The translations under genes and the position numbers were made by a program. DNA of 64,000 nucleotides from Tessaracoccus flavescens (GTDB lineage: Bacteria > Actinomycetota > Actinomycetes > Propionibacteriales > Propionibacteriaceae), in contig NZ_CP019607.1 in assembly GCF_001998865.1 (NCBI RefSeq), positions 62,001-126,000 on the forward strand, given 5' to 3'. Under the pieces are notes generated by a model. That model saw only the letters and a list, made by a program, of their open reading frames with translations, had not been told where the DNA came from and did not search any database. Positions 1-8,381 of this stretch are shown piece by piece; positions within the stretch are counted from its first letter, which is position 1; the number at the start of each line of letters is the position of its first letter.

Positions 1-643
1 TGGCCGCCTCGGCGGGCGGTGGCCCGTCGGTGTTGGTGCCGTCCGAGAGCATGACGATCATCGCGGGCGCCGCCTCCTCCTCGTCGCCGGCTGGGGCCTG
101 GTCGACCGCCTTCAGCGCCGTGGTGATCGAGTCGCCGATGGCGGTGCCGTCTGCCAGCTCGAGCGCATCGATCGCGCGCTCGGTCGCGCCGCGGTCGGTG
201 GTGGGCGGAATCACGATGGACGGCGTGCCTGCCATGGAGACGACAGCGACGTTGTAGGTGTCAGGCAGTTCGTGCAGGAAGTCCTGGGCCGCCTGTTTGG
301 CTGCGTCGAGCCGGTTCGGGGGGACGTCCTCGGCGGACATGGACTGTGAGGTGTCGATCACCAGCACGATCGTGGCGCGTTCGCGTGGCTGCTTGTCTGT
401 GCCGAGCGGGTTCGCGTAGGCGAGGCCGAGCACGACGAGAGAGGCGAGCGACATGGCGACGAACAGGTGCCGCGTCCACCGCTTCTGCGAGCCGACGACG
501 CGGCCGAGCACGCCGGTGTTGGTGAAGCGCAGCGCGACCCGGCCCTTGAGCCTGAGCACGATCAGGTAGGCGATGATCAGCACCGGCAGCAGGGCGAGGG
601 TCCAGAGGCGGCCGGGATTCTGGAACTCGGGAACCCAGTCCAT
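1..643 (-). CDS. VWA-domain membrane protein (BatA-like), 3' end beyond window
   Basis: The first 214 residues are visible; the rest lies off the left edge. Two hydrophobic segments (about residues 13-32 and 58-76) precede a von Willebrand A domain with a complete first MIDAS motif, D97-T-S-Q-S101, so metal-dependent ligand binding is plausible. The start ATG overlaps the stop of the DUF58 gene by one base (TGATG), which implies translational coupling. Genes of the MoxR-DUF58-VWA type are thought to act together, with the MoxR ATPase as chaperone and the VWA protein as the membrane-anchored partner, in envelope stress or metal insertion. The exact role here cannot be read from the sequence. 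Seen: domain, order, overlap. Inferred: function. Confidence 0.85.
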   Translation of the reverse strand, partial: MDWVPEFQNPGRLWTLALLPVLIIAYLIVLRLKGRVALRFTNTGVLGRVVGSQKRWTRHLFVAMSLASLVVLGLAYANPLGTDKQPRERATIVLVIDTSQSMSAEDVPPNRLDAAKQAAQDFLHELPDTYNVAVVSMAGTPSIVIPPTTDRGATERAIDALELADGTAIGDSITTALKAVDQAPAGDEEEAAPAMIVMLSDGTNTDGPPPAEAA

Positions 644-1725
644 CACTTGCTCACCCCCTGCGGTGGCTGGTGCAGGAAGCTTGCCACGCGGCGGTAGTTC
701 AGCACGAACCGTGCGATGTCTGCGACCCAGTCGCGGTCGGTGCGCAGCTGGATGTGGCCGGCGCCGGAGCGGCGAAGGGCGATCTTGATCCGCTCTCGCT
801 GGGCCGTCGTCGCGGCGTCCATCCGGCGCCGGGCCCCCTCGTCGGAGGTGTTGACGTATCGGGAGAAGTCGGTCTCCGGATCACGGATCAGCATCTCGCC
901 GACATCGGGGAACTCGATCTCGTGCCGGTCGACCACCTCGACGGCGAGCACCTGGTTGCGTACCGCGAGCCGGCGAAGCGAGCGTTCCCACGGCGGAGGC
1001 ACGTTGGGGTCGAGCTCCGAGTCGCCCGGGGTGAGGAAGTCGGAGACGACCACGCGCATGCCGCGTCGGCGCTCAGTGCGGGTGAGCTGCTCGATGCCGT
1101 CTGCGAGCTCGAGCTCGCCCGATGCGTGGTCGGGGACGATCGGCTCGGTGAGCAGCTTGCGCAGGAGCCCGTACAGGGCGGTGCGGCCCGACCGGGCCGG
1201 GAACCGCTTCACCTTGTCGGGCAGCAAGATCATGCCGCCGAAGCGGTCGCCCATGCGCTGGCTGAGGAATCCGATGGTGGCGATCGCCGCGATCCCGAGG
1301 TCGCGCTTGGTGATCCCGTCGGTCCCCCAGTTCATGGAGGGCGTGGCGTCGAGCAGTGCCCACACCTCGAGTTCGCGGTCGGCCATGGTGTCGCGGACGT
1401 GCGGGACCGTGGTGCGGGCGGTGACCGCCCAGTCCATCTTGCGGACGTCGTCCTGGCCCGGCTGATAGATGCGCGCGTCGTTGGTGTCGGACCCGGGGCC
1501 GGGCAGCAGGCCGAGGTGGTCGCCGTGCAGGAAGCCCTCAAGCCGGCGCACGATGGTCAGCTCGAGCCTGCGCAGCGCCGCCTCGGGGGCAAGCTTGTTG
1601 AGCGGGATGGTGGGACCGGACGGCGGCTTGAGCACCGACATCGCCGCCCCGCGACGGTCGTCGGGGGCGAGCATGGGCGGCCCCTGTGGCGGTGGGCCGT
1701 TGAAGGAGAAGTCCGGCTGGGCCAC
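643..1725 (-). CDS. DUF58 domain-containing protein
   Basis: About 360 aa. The family hallmark is clear near residues 90-105: a YQPGQDDVRKMDW segment matching the Y-x-PGD-D-x-R-x-x-DW signature of DUF58, followed by a VWA-like fold (LLDATPSMNWG, DxTxSM-type). It sits 6 bp after the MoxR gene and is coupled by TGATG to the VWA gene, so the three form one operon on this strand. I take a GTG start preceded by a weak TAGGAC; an ATG 28 codons downstream (position 1641) is a real alternative because the first residues are low-complexity Pro/Gly. DUF58 proteins are regular partners of MoxR ATPases; the biochemical activity is not established. Confidence 0.85.
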   Translation of the reverse strand: MAQPDFSFNGPPPQGPPMLAPDDRRGAAMSVLKPPSGPTIPLNKLAPEAALRRLELTIVRRLEGFLHGDHLGLLPGPGSDTNDARIYQPGQDDVRKMDWAVTARTTVPHVRDTMADRELEVWALLDATPSMNWGTDGITKRDLGIAAIATIGFLSQRMGDRFGGMILLPDKVKRFPARSGRTALYGLLRKLLTEPIVPDHASGELELADGIEQLTRTERRRGMRVVVSDFLTPGDSELDPNVPPPWERSLRRLAVRNQVLAVEVVDRHEIEFPDVGEMLIRDPETDFSRYVNTSDEGARRRMDAATTAQRERIKIALRRSGAGHIQLRTDRDWVADIARFVLNYRRVASFLHQPPQGVSK

Positions 1726-1731
1726 GATGTC

Positions 1732-2796
1732 CTAGGCGCGACCGGGCTGGTGCGCGTGCTGTTCGTGGCTGGCGCGGCGCTGTTCCTGGTTCCACACTGG
1801 GGTGGGTGCGGGAACCATGGCCAGGATCCGCTCGACGACGTCGATCGGGTTGATGTTGTCGGCGATGGCGTCGAAGCCGAGCACGATGCGGTGCGCCATG
1901 ACGTCCTTGGCGACTGCCTGGACGTCGGTGGGCAGCACGTAGTCGCGCCCGTTGATCAGCGCGAGGCCACGTGCGGCCGCGACGAGGCCGAGGGTCGCAC
2001 GGGGCGAGCAGCCGATCTGGATCACGTTGTCGAGATCGGGCATGTCAAAGTCCTTGGGCGCACGCGTGGCGAGGACGAGGCGCACGATGTACTCGGCGAC
2101 GAGGTTGTGCACAAAGACGTTGGAGGCCATGTCCTGCAGGTGCAGCACGAGGTCGGTGTCGAGCACCTGCTCGGCCTCCGGCGGGCGCACGCTCATGCGG
2201 CGCAGGATCTCCAGTTCCTCGTTGCCGCGCGGGTAGGGCACGTCGACCTTCATCAGGAAGCGGTCGCGCTGCGCCTCCGGGAGCGGGTAGACGCCCTCGG
2301 ACTCGACGGGGTTCTGCGTCGCGATGACGATGAACGGCTTGGGCGCGGGGTAGGTCTTTCCGCCGATCGAGACCTGCTTCTCCGCCATCAGCTCGAGCAT
2401 CGCCGACTGCACCTTCGCTGGTGCGCGGTTGATCTCGTCGGCGAGGACGAAGTTCACGAAGACGGGGCCGAGTTCGATCTCGAAGCTCTCGGAGTTCGCC
2501 GAGTAGATGCGCGTGCCGACGATGTCCGAGGGCACCAGGTCGGGGGTGAACTGGATGCGGGCGAAGTCTCCGCCCACGACGGTCGCGAAGGAGCGCACCG
2601 CGAGGGTCTTCGCGACGCCGGGCACGCCCTCGAGGAGACAGTGTCCCTTGGCGAGGAGCGCGACCATGAGCTGCTGCACCATGTGCTCCTGGCCGACGAT
2701 GACGCGCTGGACCTGGCTGATCGCCTGGCCAAGGACCTGTGCCGCATCGGCGACGTTGGCCGGCAACTTCGCGGTTTCGGTGGGCGGTGTGCTCAC
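1732..2796 (-). CDS. MoxR-family AAA+ ATPase
   Basis: About 354 aa from the chosen GTG start, which has a strong AAGGAG six bases upstream; a longer reading frame upstream lacks such a site. Walker A GVPGVAKT, Walker B VLADEINRAP and the sensor-1 region IATQNP are all intact, and PLPEAQRDRF carries the arginine region typical of MoxR. The family works as ATP-driven chaperones that assemble or activate VWA-domain partners; here the DUF58 and VWA genes follow immediately in one operon. The divergent gene at 2920 shares the short intergenic region, so the promoters lie within about 120 bp. Confidence 0.93.
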   Translation of the reverse strand: MSTPPTETAKLPANVADAAQVLGQAISQVQRVIVGQEHMVQQLMVALLAKGHCLLEGVPGVAKTLAVRSFATVVGGDFARIQFTPDLVPSDIVGTRIYSANSESFEIELGPVFVNFVLADEINRAPAKVQSAMLELMAEKQVSIGGKTYPAPKPFIVIATQNPVESEGVYPLPEAQRDRFLMKVDVPYPRGNEELEILRRMSVRPPEAEQVLDTDLVLHLQDMASNVFVHNLVAEYIVRLVLATRAPKDFDMPDLDNVIQIGCSPRATLGLVAAARGLALINGRDYVLPTDVQAVAKDVMAHRIVLGFDAIADNINPIDVVERILAMVPAPTPVWNQEQRRASHEQHAHQPGRA

Positions 2797-2919
2797 GCGG
2801 TGCTCCTTCTGGAATAGAGATCCGCGTCTACGATAGCGCCCAAGTCGGAGCACCCAACTGTGATGACGTCGCCCGGATGCCCATCGGTTGCTTGGGGTGA
2901 TGTGGTTCGATAGGTGACG

Positions 2920-3897
2920 ATGAGCACTGAGGATCAGCCCGAACAGGGGTCAGGTGAGGCGCGCGACGCGCAGCGCGCCGCCCCGCCGGAGGCATTCGAC
3001 GACACTCCGACGGTGACTCGCGCGGCCTCGAACCCCGTGCCGGAGACCGCCCCGGTCCCGCCCGTCGAACTCGCCCCTCAGTTCCCCCTCGCCGATCAGG
3101 ACCCGGTGAAGGTGGGCGACTTCTGGCTCGACGCCCGCCTTACCGCCACCCCAGCGGGCATGGCCTTCGTCGCCCACGAGGACGGGGGCGACTCCGTCAT
3201 GCTCCTTCTCCTCTCGGAGGGCGCCGCCCGGGACGCGGCGGCAAGGGCACGCTTCTCCGGCGAGATCAACGCCATGCACATCGATACGGTCGTCGCCCGC
3301 GGTGGCGAGGGCCAGAACGAGGGCCGGATGGCGGGCCGGTTCCGCAGCGAGGACGACGACCCCGTCCTGGAACGCAAGGCTCCCCTCGCCCCGTGGGTCG
3401 CGCTCGCTTTCGACGGCTCGCAGCGTGCCGTCGACGAGGCTGCCCGCATCCTGCTCGCCATCGACCTGACCCGCACTCCCCCGCTGAGCAAGCCTTCGGG
3501 CCCCGACTACCGGCTGCACTGGATCGACAAGACGGGCCATGGCGCCACGCGCGTCTGGCCGCTCCCTTGGCCGGGCCGCAGGGAGCGCGCCGGCTGGATC
3601 ACCATGCTGGTCGCCTTCCTGCTGATGGCCCTGATCGCAGCCCTCGCCCTGCTGCTCGCGATCCTGGTGTTCCAGAACCAGCCGCTCGTGGACGCGCCTC
3701 AGCCGATTCCTTCGCCGGCTTCGGGTTCCGGGTCCGGATCCGGGTCACCGCAGTCGGGCAGCCCGAGCGGCGGCGGAAGCCCCGCCTCGCCGAGCCCCGG
3801 AGACGACGGCGGCCCCTACAGCGACAGCCCGTCGATGGTCCAGCCGAGCGGAGACCAGTCCGGCCCGGGCAATCCGTCGCCCAACCCGCGCCTGTAG
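2920..3897 (+). CDS. Single-pass membrane protein with Ser/Pro/Gly-rich exported tail
   Basis: About 325 aa; I do not recognise a named family. Order of parts: an acidic, proline-rich N-terminus, a folded region of about 180 residues, a strongly hydrophobic segment (WITMLVAFLLMALIAALAL onward, near residues 227-252), then a low-complexity tail of Ser, Gly and Pro that would lie outside the membrane. The folded part contains V-G-D-F-W-L followed by alternating strands and an R-F-x-x-E-I segment that loosely recalls a protein-kinase N-lobe, but no catalytic loop follows. ATG at 2920 is preferred over the GTG at 2914 because of an AGGTGA just upstream. Divergent from the MoxR operon. Confidence 0.7.
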   Translation: MSTEDQPEQGSGEARDAQRAAPPEAFDDTPTVTRAASNPVPETAPVPPVELAPQFPLADQDPVKVGDFWLDARLTATPAGMAFVAHEDGGDSVMLLLLSEGAARDAAARARFSGEINAMHIDTVVARGGEGQNEGRMAGRFRSEDDDPVLERKAPLAPWVALAFDGSQRAVDEAARILLAIDLTRTPPLSKPSGPDYRLHWIDKTGHGATRVWPLPWPGRRERAGWITMLVAFLLMALIAALALLLAILVFQNQPLVDAPQPIPSPASGSGSGSGSPQSGSPSGGGSPASPSPGDDGGPYSDSPSMVQPSGDQSGPGNPSPNPRL

Positions 3898-3950
3898 CCG
3901 GCCCGCCGTCACGCGCAGCGGCTCGCGACGCTATGCTTTTCGCCTGGTTG

Positions 3951-4024
3951 GGGGCGTTAGCTCAGCCGGTTAGAGCAGCGGACTCATAATCCGCCAGTCG
4001 CGGGTTCGAGCCCCGCACGCCCCA
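3951..4024 (+). tRNA. tRNA with CAT anticodon (Ile2-type favoured, Met possible)
   Basis: A complete cloverleaf of 74 nt: acceptor arm GGGGCGT/ACGCCCC, D stem GCTC/GAGC, anticodon stem GCGGA/TCCGC around the loop CTCATAA, five-base variable loop, T stem GCGGG/CCCGC with TTCGAGC. Discriminator A; CCA is not encoded. The CAT anticodon fits elongator Met or the lysidine-modified Ile2 tRNA. The TTAGCTCAG start and GAGCAG junction resemble Ile2 tRNAs more than Met tRNAs, but this is a judgement by eye. The serine recombinase gene overlaps its 3' half on the other strand, so this is the likely integration site of the island. Confidence 0.95.
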
Positions 4025-5654
4025 CCCAATGTGTCTTACGGGAACCCGCGACATCGGAGGATGTGGAGTGTTCCTGTTTGGCTTCCTTGCCTTCGGCTGC
4101 CTCATGAACGATGGTCGCGAACGGTTCGGCGAGGAGCGGGCGTAGCTGCTCGTCCTCGGTGATCTCCAGCCGCGTGTAGAACGCTTGGTTCGCCAGTCTC
4201 CTGCTTCCGTCGTCGGAGTGGGCGTAGGCGCGGTGAGCGTCGGTGAGCAGCCGCAGGCTGTCGTGGAGGAACGCTCGACCGCCGACGTGTTGCTCGTCGT
4301 GCTCACGCAAGCGCTGCTCGATGTTGGCAAGCCCGGCTCGGATTCGGTCTTGGTGCCGCTTGAGGGTGGGCAGGTCGATGGCGTCGGCGAAGTGTGCGGC
4401 AAGCAGCTTGTCGCTCTCGGCTTCCAGGCGCGCCCGATTCGCGGTGAGGTCGGCGAACTCCTGATCCTTGCCCGCGTTGCGCTTGTCGAACGCGGCGTCG
4501 ACCTCGGCAGCGAGGTGCCGGTAGTCGCCTTCGCTGATCGTGATGTTGGCGTAGAAGTCCGCAACGAGTCGTTCTGCAACCTGCACCGGCACCGCCCGTC
4601 GAGTGCAGTCGGTCTTCTTCGCGGCTCGGCCGGAGCAGACGAAGTAGGCGTAGGTCGTGCCTCTCGGGTTGGTGGCGAAGTCGAGCAGCATTCTCGACCC
4701 GCAGGTTCCGCAGTGCAGCAGCCCTTTCAAGTGGTGGGCGTGCTGGACGTGTCGGGTTGCGTGCGCGTTGCGCGCCTTCAACAGCGATTGCACCTGATCG
4801 AACAGAGCGGGCTCCACGATGGGCTCGTGCGCGCCAGGGTGAAGTGCTCCCTTGTAGCGGATGACTCCGGCATAGTAAGGGTTCGTCAACACCCGGTAGA
4901 GGGCATTCTTCCCCAGCGGCTTCGACGGACGCTTTGGCGACGGCACCGACACCAGGCCTCGCGCCGTGAGGTCGCGGAGCAGCGCAGTCACGGAACCCTC
5001 GCCCTTGGCGTACTGCTCGAACGCCCACGCGATCAGTGGGGCACGTTCGGGATCGACCTTGACTGTGCGCACCTCGCGGCCTTGTTCGTCGGTCCGGCGG
5101 ACGTTAAGGTAGCCGACCGGTGCGCGCATCGGGGTGCCGCCCTGCGCGGCCTTCTGCGACAGGCCCTTGGTGACTTCGGTGGCGAGGTTGCGGCTGTAGA
5201 ACTCCGCAATCGAGGACATGATGCCGTGGAGGAGCATCCCCGAAGGCGTCTGGTCGATGGACTCCGTCGCCGACACGAGCGTGACACCTGCGCTGATGAG
5301 AGCTTCGTGAATCTTCACGTCGTCGGCGCGGTTGCGGGCGAGCCGGTCGAGCTTGTGCACGATGCAGAACTGCACCCGCGACGCGGCGATGAACGCCAGC
5401 ATGTCCTGTAGCCCGTCGCGATCCGCTGAGCGCGCTGATTCTCCGGCGTCGATGAACTCGCGCACGATCCGCGCGCCCAGCTCGTCGACTTTCCTCGCGT
5501 TGGCCTCGCGCTGGGCGGGGATCGAGAAGCCTTCCTCGGTGCCGCCGCGCTCGGCCTGCTCCCGCGTCGAGACGCGGAGGTAGGACACAGCCAGCATGAC
5601 AGGGGTCTCGGCGGCCCGCTCGGACGTCGTGGTGTCGAGTGTCGCGGTGCTCAT
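3984..5654 (-). CDS. Large serine recombinase (site-specific integrase of the island)
   Basis: About 556 aa. N-terminal resolvase domain with catalytic Ser29 in SYLRVSTREQ and the conserved VHKLDRLARN near residue 100; recombinase domain in the middle (LTNPYYAGVIRYKG); zinc ribbon starting at Cys315/Cys318 (LLHCGTCGSRM) with later YFVCSG and DC; then a coiled-coil-like C-terminal region. This is the layout of phage and ICE large serine integrases. The start ATG has AAGGAGG six bases upstream. The last 13 or so codons are antisense to the tRNA, giving the tail AGLEPATGGL, so the stop codon lies inside the tRNA. Function: integration and excision at an att site covering the tRNA 3' half (inference). 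Confidence 0.93.
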   Translation of the reverse strand: MSTATLDTTTSERAAETPVMLAVSYLRVSTREQAERGGTEEGFSIPAQREANARKVDELGARIVREFIDAGESARSADRDGLQDMLAFIAASRVQFCIVHKLDRLARNRADDVKIHEALISAGVTLVSATESIDQTPSGMLLHGIMSSIAEFYSRNLATEVTKGLSQKAAQGGTPMRAPVGYLNVRRTDEQGREVRTVKVDPERAPLIAWAFEQYAKGEGSVTALLRDLTARGLVSVPSPKRPSKPLGKNALYRVLTNPYYAGVIRYKGALHPGAHEPIVEPALFDQVQSLLKARNAHATRHVQHAHHLKGLLHCGTCGSRMLLDFATNPRGTTYAYFVCSGRAAKKTDCTRRAVPVQVAERLVADFYANITISEGDYRHLAAEVDAAFDKRNAGKDQEFADLTANRARLEAESDKLLAAHFADAIDLPTLKRHQDRIRAGLANIEQRLREHDEQHVGGRAFLHDSLRLLTDAHRAYAHSDDGSRRLANQAFYTRLEITEDEQLRPLLAEPFATIVHEAAEGKEAKQEHSTSSDVAGSRKTHWVGRAGLEPATGGL

Positions 5655-5722
5655 GGTGGGCCTCCTTGCCGGGGTGCTTCTTGGTGTCGATCCTCTCGCG
5701 CACCCCTGACAGAACGAAGAAC

Positions 5723-5938
5723 TCAGTGGCGCGCAGACGCCAGGTCCTCGGGCGGTGGAAGCCCGTAGGGATCGGGATCGCCACTCACCCACGCGCGGTG
5801 ACGAGCCTCTGCGATGCCCAGCACCCACTCGATCAGCTTGCCGAGGTCAGGCTCCTCGCGCCGCGTCACCCGCAGCCTCAGATTCCTCTCGTCGCCTCGC
5901 ATGACAGACAGGTGCACGGGCCTCCACACGATGCACAC
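5723..5938 (-). CDS. Small hypothetical protein upstream of the recombinase
   Basis: About 71 aa from a GTG with GGAAGG six bases upstream; a longer GTG start at 5962 is possible. The product is mixed acidic/basic with a central LGKLIEWVLGIAEARHRAW helix and ends PYGLPPPEDLASARH. No family recognised. It is 68 bp upstream of the recombinase on the same strand, and a small gene in this place often encodes an excisionase or a recombination directionality factor, but nothing in the sequence proves that here. Confidence 0.45.
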   Translation of the reverse strand: MCIVWRPVHLSVMRGDERNLRLRVTRREEPDLGKLIEWVLGIAEARHRAWVSGDPDPYGLPPPEDLASARH

Positions 5939-6003
5939 CTTCGCCCTTCCGCCCGTCACCACTTTGAGGTCACACGCATCTTGCAGATCGAGGACTGGAC
6001 ACT

Positions 6004-6027
6004 TACGTCGGTGACGAAACCGACGTA
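6004..6027. promoter_or_regulatory. Perfect inverted repeat, likely operator of the divergent island promoters
   Basis: TACGTCGGT and ACCGACGTA form perfect 9-base arms around GACGAA. The repeat lies 10 bp before the ATG of the rightward small gene and 66 bp from the leftward small gene, the usual place of an operator. It could also fold as an RNA hairpin in the rightward leader. No regulator is identified. Confidence 0.5.
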
Positions 6028-6036
6028 CCGTAGAAC

Positions 6037-6399
6037 ATGGCCACCAAACGCTACGACCCCACAGCGACCGACTTCAACGGCCGCTACGCCCGCTGGGTCG
6101 CCGCCCTCGAATCCGGCACCGAAGCCGAGCTACTCGAAGCCACCATGGCACTCCCGACGCTCAACAAGCGCGTACTCAAGAAGCTCGCCGGAGTAGACCG
6201 AGACGAACCAGACTCGACGGTGCGGGCGGAGCAGAAGCGCGTGATCGTGCTGCTCAGCGAGATCAACGCCAACCAGGCCGCACGCCTCCGTGAACGGAAG
6301 CAGGCGGAGCAGCGCCGCCGCGACCGAACCGTGCGTGTCGAGCGCCGAGTCGAGCTACCCGCTACCTGCGCCAGATGCGGAACCAAGCTCAAGAAGTGA
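6037..6399 (+). CDS. Small basic protein ending in the first half of a zinc ribbon
   Basis: 120 aa, helical and rich in Arg, Glu and Ala (ARLRERKQAEQRRRDR), ending TCARCGTKLKK. The C-x2-C-G knuckle at the very end is the first half of a treble-clef/zinc-ribbon motif whose second half (GRPRLYCSPACRKAAYEDR) is encoded at the start of the next gene in another frame. The stop TGA overlaps the next GTG start (GTGA at 6396-6399). Either the two proteins are translationally coupled or they are one protein broken by a frameshift. Function unknown; similar helical zinc-ribbon proteins occur in actinobacterial mobile elements. Confidence 0.7.
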   Translation: MATKRYDPTATDFNGRYARWVAALESGTEAELLEATMALPTLNKRVLKKLAGVDRDEPDSTVRAEQKRVIVLLSEINANQAARLRERKQAEQRRRDRTVRVERRVELPATCARCGTKLKK

Positions 6400-6848
6400 A
6401 GACCACGGGCAGGCCTCGCCTGTACTGCTCGCCCGCCTGCCGCAAGGCCGCCTACGAAGACCGCCGCGCCCACCGCGACGGTGCGGTCCAGGTGCAGATC
6501 GTTGAGAGACTCGTCACAGAGGTGCGAGAGCGCCTCATCGAGGTACCTCATCCGAGGAGCGACTGCATCGATGCCGTGCTCTACGACAACGATGCTCTCG
6601 TCCAGGCCATGTGGGTGCTCATCGACAACGTCGCCGACCAGAACTACGAAGCGTTCAGCCCGGCTCAGTCACGATTCTGGGATCTCTACAACAACGTCGA
6701 AGTCCTCTACGAAGCGCTCGTGAAGCGTGCAGCAGCCGATGACCGTCGCCCTGCCGCGCCCGACGAGTCGACGCCGAGGAACAAGCACAGGCGCAACATG
6801 CAGCTCATGACCCGGCGGCATCCGCCGATGGGAGCGATTGACCAGTAG
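6396..6848 (+). CDS. Protein starting with the second half of the zinc ribbon
   Basis: About 150 aa from the GTG that overlaps the upstream stop; an ATG at 6375 in the same frame would add 7 residues. It opens with TTGRPRLYCSPACRKAAYED, the C-x3-C half of the CxxCG...RPRxYCSxxCRxxA pattern. The rest is a helical domain with acidic patches (DAVLYDNDALVQAMWVLIDN) and a basic C-terminus. No named domain recognised. Its position directly before the restriction-modification genes, same strand, suggests co-transcription from the promoter near 6000, with only 51 bp to the methyltransferase. Confidence 0.65.
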   Translation: MKTTGRPRLYCSPACRKAAYEDRRAHRDGAVQVQIVERLVTEVRERLIEVPHPRSDCIDAVLYDNDALVQAMWVLIDNVADQNYEAFSPAQSRFWDLYNNVEVLYEALVKRAAADDRRPAAPDESTPRNKHRRNMQLMTRRHPPMGAIDQ

Positions 6849-6899
6849 CACTCGGCGTGCTCCCCGGTCGCTGTCGGTGGTCCCAGATACGATGAGAGC

Positions 6900-8381
6900 G
6901 TGTTGGCGACAGACCTCCTAGGCATCGCCGAGGTCGAGCGAGTCGCCGCCCTCGGCGGCCTCGACGCGCGCACGCAGAGCGACCTGGGGCAGTTCTTCAC
7001 CCCCGCCGCCGCCGCTCAGCTGATCGCCTCCCTGCCGAGACTGCCATCGACCGGCACACTGCGCGTGCTCGATCCTGGAGCCGGCTCCGGCATGCTCACC
7101 GCAGCTTTAGTGAGCCGCGTGTTGACAGAACAGCCGGAGTTGTCGGTAGAGATCGTCGCAGTCGAACGAGACCCTACCATGCTGCCACACCTTCAGGCAA
7201 CCCTCGCCGAGTGCGAGCGCGCTGGGGAAGGTCGAGTGGTGGCGGAGGCCGTCGTGGCCGATTTCATTCTCGACTCCACGGGCTTAGATGCCTCACTCAA
7301 TCCGGATGCACAGTTCGATCTAGTAATCGAGAATCCGCCTTACGGAAAGCTCGCGGCGTCAAGCACACACCGAACCGCCATGCGTGCCGCCGGAGTCGAT
7401 ACTCCGAACCTCTACGCTGCGTTCCTTGCCCTGTCTGTAGCAGCGCTGCGGCCCGGTGGGCAGGTTGTTGCGATCACACCCCGATCATTCTTCAACGGCC
7501 CGTACTTCGGCGGTTTTCGCTCCCACTTGCTCGACTCCATCGCGCTTGACCGGGTACACGTCTTCGACTCCCGCTCGACTGTGTTCGCCGACACGGGCGT
7601 GCTTCAGGAGAACGTCATCTTCTCTGGAACTCGGGGAGCTAGTCCCGATGTCGTTGAGCTTTCGGTCAGCCGCGACCACACCGACGACATCGCGTCGCGC
7701 CTCGTACCCTACGACGATGTCGTCTTCCCAGATGACCCCAACCGATTCATCCGACTGGCAACCGATGTCGAGGACACCAGGGTTGCCGAGCTGGTGCTGT
7801 CCCAGCCTTGCGCACTGACCGATCTTGGCGTACAGGTGTCGACCGGGCGGGTGGTGGACTTCCGTTCACGCCATGCGCTTAGCGGCGTCGAACTGCCGGA
7901 GGCGGTACCGCTGATCTATCCGGGCAATCTCCGGGACGGTGGAGTGCTCTGGCCTCGGGCAATCCGCAAGCCTCAATGGTTCCAACCGATCGACGACAAA
8001 CACCGGGCGATGATCCTCCCGGAGGGCTGGTACACCGTCGTCAAACGGTTCAGTGCGAAGGAAGAGCGCCGACGGATCGTGGCATCAGTCTGGTCGCCTA
8101 ACGACAACCCTGGTGAAGTGGCCTTCGAGAACCACCTCAACGTGTTCCACATCGGAGGTCGCGGGCTGGACGAAGACCTCGCTAGAGGCATCTCGGTCTG
8201 GCTCAACTCGTCGGTAATCGACAAGTTCTTCCGCACCTTCTCGGGCCACACTCAAGTCAACGCCACCGATCTCCGCACCCTGCGGTTCCCAAGCATGGAG
8301 ACCCTGCGTCGCCTCGGCCGGACCGCCGTCGTGTCGCAGGTCGAGGTCGACTCGCTTGTCAAGGAGTTGATTGCCGCATGA
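6900..8381 (+). CDS. N6-adenine DNA methyltransferase of a PstI-like R-M system
   Basis: 493 aa. SAM-binding motif I is LDPGAGSGML (near residue 58) and the catalytic motif IV is NPPYGK (near residue 149), the NPPY signature of N6-adenine methyltransferases. N- and C-terminal parts match the Eco57I/M.PstI type, with a target-recognition region in the second half. GTG start; a TTG follows directly. The downstream endonuclease starts in an ATGA overlap (8378-8381), so both are made together with the methyltransferase first. Family knowledge predicts methylation of the inner adenine of CTGCAG; that target is inferred from the partner enzyme. Confidence 0.9.
   Translation: MLATDLLGIAEVERVAALGGLDARTQSDLGQFFTPAAAAQLIASLPRLPSTGTLRVLDPGAGSGMLTAALVSRVLTEQPELSVEIVAVERDPTMLPHLQATLAECERAGEGRVVAEAVVADFILDSTGLDASLNPDAQFDLVIENPPYGKLAASSTHRTAMRAAGVDTPNLYAAFLALSVAALRPGGQVVAITPRSFFNGPYFGGFRSHLLDSIALDRVHVFDSRSTVFADTGVLQENVIFSGTRGASPDVVELSVSRDHTDDIASRLVPYDDVVFPDDPNRFIRLATDVEDTRVAELVLSQPCALTDLGVQVSTGRVVDFRSRHALSGVELPEAVPLIYPGNLRDGGVLWPRAIRKPQWFQPIDDKHRAMILPEGWYTVVKRFSAKEERRRIVASVWSPNDNPGEVAFENHLNVFHIGGRGLDEDLARGISVWLNSSVIDKFFRTFSGHTQVNATDLRTLRFPSMETLRRLGRTAVVSQVEVDSLVKELIAA

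Noticed and set aside
670-2817. Very long plus-strand open frame opposite the MoxR and DUF58 genes
   Set aside because: It mirrors the codon pattern of the two real genes; the product is Val/Asp/Gly/His-rich with no domain. Similar antisense frames occur opposite leuA, dusB, the helicase and others and were left out.
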